NCBI RefSeq assembly: GCF_014879935.1
Contig: NZ_JACSRD010000169.1
Span: 1-64,000 of the forward strand
Direction of reading: 5' to 3'
Source: Prosthecobacter sp.
GTDB lineage: Bacteria > Verrucomicrobiota > Verrucomicrobiia > Verrucomicrobiales > Verrucomicrobiaceae
Length of the DNA: 64,000 nt
Below, one piece after another: positions 15,307-25,000 of this stretch. Position 1 is the stretch's first letter. The number at the start of each line of letters is the position of its first letter. The notes beneath the pieces were generated by a model. That model saw nothing but the letters and a program-made list of their open reading frames with translations. It did no database searches and was not told the origin of the DNA. Made by a program: the position numbers and the translations under genes.

Positions 15307-16579
15307 CATTGTCGCCAGTCTCCTCTCTCTCTGCCCTTCCCTCTTCGCTGAATCCGTCGGCCCCTGGGATCTCGATGCGTTGAAGAAAAACGTGCCTGCG
15401 ATGAAGTGGGTGCGTCAGGACCAGCCGATTCATTCGCTCACCTACGCCGGGGAGAAGTATCAAGGCCACGACACGGATGTCTTCGCGTTTTATGCGTCAC
15501 CCATCACGATTGGCGAGGCCAAGGCGGGCACCAAGTTCCCCGGCGTGGTGCTCATTCACGGCGGCGGCGGCACCGCCTTCGCGGATTGGGTGCATCTCTG
15601 GGCAAAACGCGGCTACGCAGCCATCGCGATGGATTTGAACGGCTCACGTCCGCCCGATCCCGAGTTCGATCCGAAGACCGGCATGGCAATCGGCAACGGT
15701 CATCGTGGCGAACGCACACGCCTGCCGAACGGCGGCCCGCCGCACGGACATGTCGAAAAGTTCGACTGCATCCTCACCCCTGACACCAGCGACGACTGGC
15801 CTTTCCATGCCGCGGCGAGCGTGATGCGCGCGCATTCGCTACTGCGCAGTTTCCCGGAGGTCGATGCGGAGCACACCGCCGTCACTGGCATCAGTTGGGG
15901 TGGTTACACGACCTGCCTCGTCGCCTCGCTCGATGATCGCTTCAAGGCCGCCGTGCCGGTTTACGGCTGCGGCTTCCTCCATGAAGGCGAATCCGTGCAA
16001 AAGCCCAGCATCGACAAGCTGGACGCCGAGCATCGCGCCTTGTGGGTGAAGGAATACGATCCCGGCAGCCTGCTGCCACGCTGCCGCGTGCCGATCCTGT
16101 TCGTCAACGGCACCAACGACGTCCATTACGTCCTCGATAGCTACATGAAGAGCTACAACGCCGTCCCCGGCGAGAAAAACATCCGCATCCAGGTGAAGAT
16201 GCCCCACGGCCATCCCCCAGGCTGGGCGCCGCAGGAGATCGGGATCTTCATCGATTCCAAATGCCGTGGTGGGAAGCCGCTGCCGACTCCCGGCACGCCC
16301 GTCATGAAAGGCGATCAAGTCGAGGTCACCTGCGAATCCGCAACTGGCTTGAAAAAAGCCGAGCTGAATTACACCACCGACACCGGCCTGCGCTCGAAAC
16401 GCGAATGGAAAACCGTAGCGGCAAAATTTTCGACCAAATCCTTGGTCTCCGGTGAGCTCATCCGACAAACCAGTCGCGTGTTCGCGCCAAAGCCACCCGC
16501 AAACGCGAATACCTGGTTCATCACCATCACCGACGATCGCGATGCGATGGTGAGCACAACCGCGAAGGTCGTGAAGTAA
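15287..16579 (+). CDS. Exported alpha/beta hydrolase, acetyl xylan esterase-like
   Basis: This protein has about 430 residues. A signal peptide is seen from MRFFIVASLL (second ATG at 15296, equally possible as the start) to SLFAES. Alpha/beta-hydrolase features follow in order: an oxyanion segment VVLIHGGGGTAF, the nucleophile elbow GISWGG, the acid loop VNGTNDVHY and the catalytic His in MPHGHPPG. A C-terminal beta-rich extension (~residues 330-430) is extra to the core hydrolase. Likely role: removal of acyl groups from carbohydrate in the periplasm, in keeping with the neighbouring sulfatase and cytochrome genes. Its start codon lies in a terminator-like hairpin. It is convergent with the next gene, with 3 nt between stop codons. 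Confidence 0.8.
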   Translation: MPAMRFFIVASLLSLCPSLFAESVGPWDLDALKKNVPAMKWVRQDQPIHSLTYAGEKYQGHDTDVFAFYASPITIGEAKAGTKFPGVVLIHGGGGTAFADWVHLWAKRGYAAIAMDLNGSRPPDPEFDPKTGMAIGNGHRGERTRLPNGGPPHGHVEKFDCILTPDTSDDWPFHAAASVMRAHSLLRSFPEVDAEHTAVTGISWGGYTTCLVASLDDRFKAAVPVYGCGFLHEGESVQKPSIDKLDAEHRALWVKEYDPGSLLPRCRVPILFVNGTNDVHYVLDSYMKSYNAVPGEKNIRIQVKMPHGHPPGWAPQEIGIFIDSKCRGGKPLPTPGTPVMKGDQVEVTCESATGLKKAELNYTTDTGLRSKREWKTVAAKFSTKSLVSGELIRQTSRVFAPKPPANANTWFITITDDRDAMVSTTAKVVK

Positions 16580-16582
16580 CCA

Positions 16583-17035
16583 TCACAACCGGTGCGGAAT
16601 GGCAACGGTCACTTCGTAGGCAGCGGCTCCGTTGGGTGTGTCGCAAAGATAAAGGTCGAATCCCTGATCCGTCAGCTCCAACGCGATCAAATCACGACCT
16701 TCGCGTTTCACGATCCGCGCCCGCGTCAGATCGAGTCCTTCCGTAAGGGCCTCCCATCCCGGCGGTGGTTTGGACAAGTCCGTCCATGGGACTCCGTCGA
16801 TCGTCATGTCTGACGGCGGATCCCAGTATTTCCGATGATAGCGGCCGCCTTCCAATGTGAACGCCAAGCGTCCGCTGCCGTCCACAGTGGCCGTGATGCG
16901 CAGCAGTTTCGGGTTCGGGTCCACCGGGGCGGCGGAGGAGCCATCTCCCCCGAAGGACGACTGGGACGAGCTCGAACCCGCCGCCCACAGGAAGGACATC
17001 GCGCACAGGCACATGAGAAGGATGAATGGTTTCAT
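16583..17035 (-). CDS. Small exported hypothetical protein
   Basis: This 150-residue protein begins with a signal peptide (MKPFILLMCLCAMSFLWAAG). A Ser/Gly-rich linker follows, then a beta-rich domain (LLRITATVDGSGRLAFTLEGGRYHRKYW and onward). I recognise no family. It has its own promoter region shared with the divergent sulfatase gene (190 bp). Confidence 0.6.
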   Translation of the reverse strand: MKPFILLMCLCAMSFLWAAGSSSSQSSFGGDGSSAAPVDPNPKLLRITATVDGSGRLAFTLEGGRYHRKYWDPPSDMTIDGVPWTDLSKPPPGWEALTEGLDLTRARIVKREGRDLIALELTDQGFDLYLCDTPNGAAAYEVTVAIPHRL

Positions 17036-17225
17036 GATTGGCTGAGAATCCGTGCCTGCGGGGTGGAATCCCGCAAGCCTCGGTCAAACAGAGCAACATG
17101 ACCCGCCACCGCAAGCGTCTCCAGGCTTTCAGGAAGGCGTTTTTGGGCCGCGTCGGATTCTGCCGCCCGCACCTTCGCGATTCTTCCCTGAAATCCGGCC
17201 ACAGGGGCATCGTTTCAGCACGGCC

Positions 17226-19049
17226 ATGACGCGCGTCCTGTTCTTCCTCTTCGCCCTTTGCCCTCCGCTCTTCGCAGCCTTGCCCTCAGTGGCTTCAGCG
17301 AAGGATGGGAAGCTAAATCTCCTCATCATCACCACCGATGACATGAGCTGCGACTCCGTCGGTGTTTACGGCTGCAGGCTGAAGGGCACGACCCCGAACA
17401 TGGACCGCCTCGCAGCGCAGTCGTTGCGCTTCAACCACGCGCATGTCGTCGTCGGCAACTGCATGCCCTCGCGCAACGTGATGTGGAGCGGCAAATACCC
17501 GCACAACAACCGCATCGAGGGCTTCCGTGCCATGGAGAAGCAGGAGAAGGACTATCCCGTGCTCGGCGACCTGGTGAAGGAAGCGGGCTATTTCACCGGC
17601 ATCCGGCACAAAGTGGAGCATTCCACGCCCTACTCGCCCTTTCCGTGGGACCTCGTGCTCGGTGAAAAACGCGACGACGTGAAAAACGCCGCTTCCTGGG
17701 GTGCGGCGGCCACCCGGGGCATCGAGGCAGCGAAACAGGCCGGAAAGCCCTTCTGCCTGCTGCTGAACATCGCCGATCCGCACAAGCCCTTCTACGCCGA
17801 GGGAAACAAGGGGCAGACCATTCCGGACGACAACGTCCCTAGCAAAGTCTTCACACCCGAGGAAGTGCCCATTCCCGGCTTCCTGCACGACGATCCCGTC
17901 ATTCGCAAAGAACTCGCTCACTACTACAGCAGCGTCCGCCGTGCCGATGACGCCGTGGGCGCGATTCTTGAGTCGCTGAAAACCTCCGGGCAGGAGGACC
18001 ACACGGTCATCGTCTTCCTCTCCGATCACGGCATGCCGCTGCCCTTTGCCAAAACCCAGCTCTACCACCACAGCAGCCGCACGCCCCTCATGATCCGCTG
18101 GCCAGGCATCACCAAGGCCGGCGCCGTCGATGACGAGCACATGATCTCCACGGTCGATCTGCTGCCCACCATGCTCGACATGCTGCAAGTCACACAGCCG
18201 GGCGGTTTCGACGGCAAATCCTTCGCCGCCGTGCTCAAAGGCGAAAAACAGCCGGGCCGCACGATGGTCTTCAAGGAGCACAACGAGAACGCCGGCGGCC
18301 AGAACACACCGATGCGTGCCGTGCAGACCAAGGACTGGCTGTACGTCTTCAGCCCTTGGTCCAACGGCACGCGCGTGATGAGCGGAGCCACCGCCGGCAC
18401 GTCCACCTGCCGCCAGATGCGTGTGCTGGCGAAAACGAACGCGCAGATCGCCGCCCGCATCGATCTCTTCGATCATCGAGTGCCCGAAGAGGCTTATGAA
18501 GTGCGTTACGATCCCGATGCGCTGACCAATCTCATCGCCAAGCCAGAGAACGCCGCGCAGGTGGCCATGCTCGAAAAGGCGCTGGAGGACTGGATGGTCA
18601 AAACGAACGACCCGCTGCTCGAAGTCTTCCGTAAACGCGATGACGCGGCGTTTCGTGAGACCTTCATGAAGAAGCTGGAAGCAGGGCAAACGAACCGCAA
18701 GGACCGCAAAGCCGCCAACAACGCCATGAAAACGGCTGGCGAGCAAAAAGCGCTCATCGAACTGGAGATCCCAAAGGCCGTCATCGCAGGACAGAAAGCC
18801 GTCGTGAAGCTCCATCACCACTTCCCGGCCGAGCTGGGCGAAAAACCCGTCCAAGTGACACTGAAGAACGGCAAAAACGTCCGCATCCACCGCATTGAGG
18901 TCAAAGCCAGCGGCGAAGGCCTCAAGGAGGTCACCTTCGACATCCCGGCCGACGTTTCCTCCGTCAGCTTCGCGGGCCTCGTCGGCAAAGGCATCCAGGA
19001 CGCCCTCCAGCACCTGCAGTCCAAAGTTGTGCCGGTGAAACAGCCTTGA
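17226..19049 (+). CDS. Exported Cys-type sulfatase
   Basis: This 607-residue protein has a signal peptide ending near ASA (residue ~25). Metal-binding Asp residues are in LLIITTDDM. The sulfatase signature CMPSR (Cys79) is the site converted to formylglycine; it is followed by the conserved GKYPHNN. Further conserved blocks are FLSDHG and SRTPLMIRWPG. A ~100-residue C-terminal extension (Lys-rich helix then beta-rich tail) is unusual for the family. The frame is open 58 codons upstream, but the ATG at 17226 gives the signal peptide. Likely substrate: sulfated polysaccharide, typical of Verrucomicrobiota. It needs a formylglycine-generating enzyme, which is not in this window. The PSD1 protein follows on the same strand after 96 nt. 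Confidence 0.9.
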   Translation: MTRVLFFLFALCPPLFAALPSVASAKDGKLNLLIITTDDMSCDSVGVYGCRLKGTTPNMDRLAAQSLRFNHAHVVVGNCMPSRNVMWSGKYPHNNRIEGFRAMEKQEKDYPVLGDLVKEAGYFTGIRHKVEHSTPYSPFPWDLVLGEKRDDVKNAASWGAAATRGIEAAKQAGKPFCLLLNIADPHKPFYAEGNKGQTIPDDNVPSKVFTPEEVPIPGFLHDDPVIRKELAHYYSSVRRADDAVGAILESLKTSGQEDHTVIVFLSDHGMPLPFAKTQLYHHSSRTPLMIRWPGITKAGAVDDEHMISTVDLLPTMLDMLQVTQPGGFDGKSFAAVLKGEKQPGRTMVFKEHNENAGGQNTPMRAVQTKDWLYVFSPWSNGTRVMSGATAGTSTCRQMRVLAKTNAQIAARIDLFDHRVPEEAYEVRYDPDALTNLIAKPENAAQVAMLEKALEDWMVKTNDPLLEVFRKRDDAAFRETFMKKLEAGQTNRKDRKAANNAMKTAGEQKALIELEIPKAVIAGQKAVVKLHHHFPAELGEKPVQVTLKNGKNVRIHRIEVKASGEGLKEVTFDIPADVSSVSFAGLVGKGIQDALQHLQSKVVPVKQP

Positions 19050-19145
19050 TTGGCGACGGAAACCGTTCGGATGCCCCGGAAAGAACCGGGCCGCCGACTC
19101 GATCTTTTCTTGTCCAACACTCCTCCGATCCTGCCTTTCCAACCC

Positions 19146-21929
19146 GTGCGTCGCCTTCTGCCCATCGCTCTTCTGCTCTCCGCATCCGCCTCGGCGGCGG
19201 ATGGCGTGGCGTTCTTTGAGAGCAAGGTGCGGCCGCTGCTGGTGAAGCATTGCTACGAATGCCACTCGCAGGAGGGAAAGGTGAAGGGCGGGCTGCTGCT
19301 GGATCGCAAAGAGGGCTGGCAGAAGGGCGGCGACGCCGGGCCCGCGCTCGTGCCCGGCCAGCCCGCGAAGAGCCTTCTCCTCCACAGCGTGCGCTACGAG
19401 GATGAAGACCTGCAGATGCCGCCGAAGTCGAAATTGCCGCCGGAGGACATCGCGACGCTGGAGCAGTGGATCCAAATGGGCGCGCCTGATCCGCGCACAG
19501 AGGGGCTGGCCACCGCGAAACCGGCCAAAAGCATCGACATCGAATCCGCACGCCAAGGCTGGGCTTATCGTCCGCTTCAGAAGGCTGCGATTCCCGCCGT
19601 GAAAGACAAAGCGTGGCCGCGCAATGACATCGACGCCTTCATTTTGGCCGAGATCGAGGCGAAGGGCCTCCAACCGGCCGCCGATGCCGATCTGCGCACG
19701 TTGAAGCGCCGCCTCAGCTACGATCTCACGGGGCTTCCGCCTGACCAGAGTGGCCTCAGTGACGTGACTGACTATGTGGAGCGTTTGCTGCAAAGCCCCG
19801 CCTTCGGCGAAAAATGGGGCCGGCATTGGCTGGATCTCGCACGCTATGCCGACTCGAACGGCGGAGATCGGAACTACACCTTCTTCCAGGCCTGGCGTTA
19901 CCGGAACTACGTCATCGACGCCTTCAACCGCGACAAATCCTACTACGACTTCATTCGCGAGCAGATCGCCGGCGACCTGATGCCGTCGAAAAACGACGCG
20001 CAGCGACGTGAGCGCATGATCGCGCCGACTTTCCTCGCGCTGGGACCGAAAATGCTCACGGAGCGCGACAAGGAGAAGCTCCATCTCGACACGGTGGACG
20101 AGCAGCTCGACACCATCGGCAAATCCATGCTCGGCCTGTCGCTCGGCTGCGCACGCTGCCACGACCACAAGTTCGATCCCGTCTCGCAGCGCGGCTACTA
20201 CGCGCTCGCCGGCTTCATGCGCAGCACGGAGATCGTCATGGGCACGCGGAACGGCTGCGTGAACGTCGCGAGCTGGGTGGAGCAGGCGCTGCCGCAGCCC
20301 GGGCCCGCTTACGCCGAGCTGAAAACGCGTATCGCGCGGCTCGAGCTCGCCATGCGGCTCAAAGTGGAGCGCGATTTCATGGAGACCGTCGGCGGCAAAA
20401 AGACGCTCAACAAGCTGCCGCTCGCGGGGGTGATCTACGACGAATCCGCCGCGGAGCTGATTGGCGATTGGAAGCAGTCAAACCTGTCCAAGAACCGTTT
20501 CGGCGACTTCTACATCCGCAACGACAAGCAGGGCCAGGGCATCAAGAAGGCCGTGTTTCGCGGGGCTTTGCCGGAGACTGGCGTTTACGAGGTGCGCCTC
20601 GCCTATCCGGCGAAGGGTAACTGCGACAAGCGCGTGCCCATCGCCGTCGAAGCCTTCGATGGCGTGCATGAGATCATCTTTGATCAAACCAAGAAACCGA
20701 GCATCGGCGGCCTGTTTGAGCCGATCGGGCGTTTCCACTTCGAAAAAGGCGGGCGCGTCAACGTGATCATCGGCACGCAGGGCACGAAGGATCACGTCAT
20801 CGTCGATGCGGTGCAGTTCATCTCCGAAAAGGACATCGAGCGAGAATCCATGGCGCTCGCGATGGCAAACGGCAGCACCACTGGCGATCCGCTGCTGATG
20901 ATGGACAGCGCCTCGCTCACGAAGGAACTGACGAAGCAGATCGACGCGCTCAAGGATGCCGAGCTGGCGATGACGCCGCGTGATTTCGCCGACTCGGGCG
21001 ATGTGAATCTGCGCGTGCGCGGCGAGGTGACGCAGCTCGGCCCCAAGGTGCCGCGCAATTTCCTCAGCGTGCTCCACAAAGGCCCCGCGCCGAAAATTCC
21101 CGCCGGATCAAGCGGCCGTCTGCAACTCGCGAACTGGCTCACGAGCAAGGACAACGCGCTGCTCGACCGCGTGATCGTGAACCGCCTGTGGGCGCAGCTT
21201 TTTGGCCGCGGCATCGTCAGCACGGTCGATAACTTCGGCGTGCAGGGCGAAAAACCCACGCATCCCGCGCTGCTCGATCACCTCGCCGCGAAATTCCGCG
21301 CCAGCGGCGGATCGATCAAAGCACTGATCCGCGAGATGGTGCTTAGCCGCACCTATCAACTCGCCGCCGAGGGCAAATCGCAACGCGTGAGCGCCGATCC
21401 TGAAAACAAACTTTTCGCGCGTCATTCGTATCGCCGCCTGACTGCCGAAGAAATCCGCGACAGCCTGCTTCAACTCACTGGCGAGCTGAAAAGCGAGCAA
21501 GCAAAGGCCACAGCGCTCACTTACGGCGAAGATCTCGATGATTTGATGAAGCTCGACGGCTTCACCCATCGCAGCGTCTATCTGCCCATCGCCCGCAACA
21601 ACCTCGCGCCCGATCTTGAAATCTTCGACGCCGCGAATCCCGAAATGACCGCCGGTGATCGTCCGCTGACCACCGTGCCGACGCAGGCACTCTATTTGCT
21701 CAACAGCCCCTTCCTGCAAAAACAGGGAGCCACACTCGCTCAACAAGCCTACGCGCAAGCCGACCCCGTGACCTGGCTGCATGAAGCCATCCTCGGACGT
21801 GGACCGAGTGCTACCGCTGCCAAGCGTGCGAATGATTTCATCAACACCGCCAACGATGATCGCGAAAAAGCCCTCGCCGACCTCGCCCATGTACTGCTCG
21901 CCTCCACGGAGTTTTTGTTTCTGGAATGA
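19146..21929 (+). CDS. PSD1-type planctomycete cytochrome c protein (DUF1549/DUF1553)
   Basis: The protein is about 927 residues long from the GTG at 19146, which gives a signal peptide (RRLLPIALLLSASASAADG); an in-frame TTG at 19050 has no such signal. An N-terminal heme motif CYECH is followed by MPPKSKLP, typical of the PSCyt1 domain. A DUF1549 region follows (RLSYDLTGLPP, then GRHWLDLARYADSNG) with a second CxxCH (CARCHDHKFDP). A beta-sandwich insert at ~490-590 resembles a golvesin or carbohydrate-binding module. The C-terminal DUF1553 region contains NRLWAQLFGRGIV. These proteins are periplasmic and normally paired with DUF1501. Here the DUF1501 gene lies beyond an antisense kinase gene. 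Confidence 0.88.
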   Translation: MRRLLPIALLLSASASAADGVAFFESKVRPLLVKHCYECHSQEGKVKGGLLLDRKEGWQKGGDAGPALVPGQPAKSLLLHSVRYEDEDLQMPPKSKLPPEDIATLEQWIQMGAPDPRTEGLATAKPAKSIDIESARQGWAYRPLQKAAIPAVKDKAWPRNDIDAFILAEIEAKGLQPAADADLRTLKRRLSYDLTGLPPDQSGLSDVTDYVERLLQSPAFGEKWGRHWLDLARYADSNGGDRNYTFFQAWRYRNYVIDAFNRDKSYYDFIREQIAGDLMPSKNDAQRRERMIAPTFLALGPKMLTERDKEKLHLDTVDEQLDTIGKSMLGLSLGCARCHDHKFDPVSQRGYYALAGFMRSTEIVMGTRNGCVNVASWVEQALPQPGPAYAELKTRIARLELAMRLKVERDFMETVGGKKTLNKLPLAGVIYDESAAELIGDWKQSNLSKNRFGDFYIRNDKQGQGIKKAVFRGALPETGVYEVRLAYPAKGNCDKRVPIAVEAFDGVHEIIFDQTKKPSIGGLFEPIGRFHFEKGGRVNVIIGTQGTKDHVIVDAVQFISEKDIERESMALAMANGSTTGDPLLMMDSASLTKELTKQIDALKDAELAMTPRDFADSGDVNLRVRGEVTQLGPKVPRNFLSVLHKGPAPKIPAGSSGRLQLANWLTSKDNALLDRVIVNRLWAQLFGRGIVSTVDNFGVQGEKPTHPALLDHLAAKFRASGGSIKALIREMVLSRTYQLAAEGKSQRVSADPENKLFARHSYRRLTAEEIRDSLLQLTGELKSEQAKATALTYGEDLDDLMKLDGFTHRSVYLPIARNNLAPDLEIFDAANPEMTAGDRPLTTVPTQALYLLNSPFLQKQGATLAQQAYAQADPVTWLHEAILGRGPSATAAKRANDFINTANDDREKALADLAHVLLASTEFLFLE

Positions 21930-22044
21930 GCTTAGGCCAGGCGCACAGGCAGCGCTGGAGCAGTAGCGAAGCGGCTCAAGGGAGAAAAGATCGCTGTAAC
22001 AGATGCAGAGAAGTCAGGGCAAGCTTCCGCACTCAAGAGAACCG

Positions 22045-25000
22045 CTACTCGTTGGTCTCCAGGACGATGCGGAAGCCGAATCGGTTGTCGCGTGTGACGG
22101 GGGTGCTTATGCCGTCTTGCGGATGGAAGCGATGCGATGACCATGTTGCGGCGCGCAAAACTTGATCCCATGCCCCGCCTCGAACCACGCGATCTATCTT
22201 GGCGTCATTGAACCAATCGCCGCACCATTCCTGCACGTTGCCGCCCAAGTCATAAATGCCCAGACGGTTAGGGCTGAAAGACATCACAGGTGCCGTATAG
22301 GCGTGGCCGTCAGTGTAGTTTGGAATGACAAGTGCGCCGGGTTCTTTCGCGCTGCGTGCTGAATCAGAATAGTTTCCCACTGCTTGTGGGGGCGGCCACT
22401 TCTTCCCCCACGGCCACTCTTCCATTACTTTCGAGTTCAAATCCTGCGGTGTCGCTTTATTTTTCTCATCGCGTCCAATGCCCACTGCAAAACTCCACTC
22501 ATTGTCCGTGGGCAGGCGAAATCTTCTGCCTTCCTTTGTGCTCAGCCATGCGCAGAAATGATTCGCTTCTTCCCAGTTCACCATCACCACTGGGTGATCG
22601 TCTCCAGGGACTGTCGGTGGATTGCCAAACTCAGCTTTCTTCCACTTGTCATCCACCCCCGGCGTCTCCGCCGCATACTTCGCGTAGTCGCCCTTCCGCG
22701 TCTCGTGGATGCAGAAGAGCACCTTGGTGCCGGGGACTTTGACGAACTTCATGCCGAGGCTGTTGGTGAAGTCGCTCTTGGCGGCGGTGGCCGGTGCGGG
22801 TGCCGGGGCAGGCGTCGGAGTGACGGGCTTGGTGGCGGCTCCGTTCGGGCTGGCGGGAGCGCGGGTGTCCAGAACGACGCGGAAGCCTACATGCACATGC
22901 TTGAAATCGGGGGCTTCCAAGCGGCGAGTGGCCGAGTGTAGATTGCCGGCGTCCTTCCAGGAACAGCCTCGCAGATTGAGCTTTGCCTTGGCCGGATCCT
23001 GGCTGTCGAGACACCACTCCCAGACATTTCCTCCGAGATCGTAAAGGCCCAGTTGGTTCTCCTTAAAACGCATCACTGGCGCGGTCGCCGCATAGCCATC
23101 GTCATAGTCTTGAATCACGGAATTGATTGACATCTTCTGCTTCAAGGAGCTGTCGGCATAGTTGCCCGAGTTCTTGGGCGGCGGCCATTTGTCTCCCCAT
23201 GGATAGAGTTGCCTCGGTGGCCGATCTGATCCCTTTGACCGGGCTGCTTTGTCCTCATCCTGTCCAATACCCACGGCATAACTCCATTCCCGATCCGTTG
23301 CTAAACGATAAGTAATGCCTTCTTTCAGGCTCAACCAGGTGCAGAATGCCACAGCGCTGTTCCAGTCCACCATGACAACGGGATGGTCATCGGCATCGCT
23401 CACCGGGAGTCCGTTTTCGTTCGGGCTTTTCCAATCACTTTTCACGTTGGTGTTTGCCATCGCAAACGCGGCGTAATCTATCTTTCTTGTCTCGTGGATG
23501 CACATGAGGACGTCCGTGCCGGGCACAGGGACGAACTTCATGCCGAGGCTGTTGGTGAAGGGTTTGTCCTTGGTGGCGGCGAGGGTAGAGCCGGAAGCCG
23601 GAGCGACCGGCGGCGTGGGCGTCGGAGGGGCGGGCTTTGTTGCGGCACCTGGTTTGGCTCCTGAGGGGAGTTCGATCCATGCGAGCGTCATGGACTGAAC
23701 TTGTTTCGAGTTTGCTTCGATTTGGTAGGCCCCATCGAGATCCAGCACGGAACCCAGAGACTTCACTTTATCGTTCAGGGTTGCCGCTTCGCCCCATCCT
23801 AACCAGCTTCCATCCTCGTGCTGTACCGCTCCAAAACGTATGGTCCCTTGAACCCGGACAAAGGGCCCGGACTGGCCTTTGAGCGCCTCAGTTCCGAGAG
23901 CCGCAAATCCACCGTTGCCAAAGAGCCCATTGTGGTCGCACATCAGGATTTTGCCTTCACTTGTGAGGAAACCCAACCCATCACACACTGCCATCTCCAG
24001 CACTGTGCTGTTATTCAGCCTCCCGAACTCAAGTGGCTTCTTGGCACGACCATTCCAGCCTACAACCTTCCCATCCTGTGTGAGGAAGACGAGACTTCCA
24101 TCAATCGCTCCTCCTGCCACGATGCGCAGACCTTTGAGGAGGTCGGCGGGGGGCATTTCGAGCTCCTTGTTGTCGAAGCCCCCGAATGATTCCAAGTCTC
24201 CTTCCCCAGAGAACACCACACCGCCTTTGTATGAATGTGCCACACCCAGGGCTTTCCTCACCATCTTTGGGTCAAAGACTTCGTATCCATCCGCCCTTAG
24301 AACTTTCCCGGATTTGGCGACGAAACTGGCAATGTCCCCGGCATTGAGCGCCATTGTATCGCGAAGCTCCTCTACTTCGATTTTGGGGAAGTCTGTCAAG
24401 TCGAGGGCCACTACATTTCCGTCACGTCGCGTCGCGAAGAGAACCCGCTTCATCAAGTTCATCATATTCAAGCTGACATAGTCATCGTATTTCGCAGCTT
24501 TGGCAGGCACCGGGATGTTTTGTCCAGGTTCAGTTCCTCCCCATAATTTGAGTGGCCCACCACGCTTCCGAGCGGCACTCAGCCAGTCACCCGAGGATGA
24601 ACTCGACACGACTGCGACAGAAGAGGTAGAGGTGATCGCGCTTGATGTGGCGGCGGTGTTGGCTTGACCACCACCCCGCGTCGCCGCGATCTGCTCGCGC
24701 ACGGTCTTCACGCGCAGGGCGTCGTCGAGCTTCTGTGCCTGGGTCAGCTCGGTCTGCACGGCGGCGAGGGCCTGGTCGTACTTGTCGTAGAGCGGCTGCA
24801 TGGCCTTGGCTTTCGTGGCTTCGTGCTGGGCGGAGGTGCTGCGGTAGGTCTTTCGCAAGGTCTTGAGCGTGTCGGGCACCTTGCCGGGAACCTGCGTGCT
24901 TTCATCCACCTCGGAGGGCACGCCCTCGCCTTTCTCGATGCGCTGCTTCTCCTCCCGCAGAGCCAGGGCTTCCTCCAGCTTCCCGCCTTTGGAAGCGGTG

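Noticed and set aside
17052-17225. N-terminal extension of the sulfatase
   Set aside because: The 58 extra codons precede a clear signal peptide at 17226 and have no similarity to the family.
17313-20168. 951-residue open frame antisense to the sulfatase and PSD1 genes
   Set aside because: It mirrors two clearly real genes with known domains, and the translated product has no recognisable motif. It is an effect of high GC at third codon positions.
22045-23600. Formylglycine-generating enzyme activity for the sulfatase
   Set aside because: The SUMF1-fold domains lack the paired catalytic cysteines.
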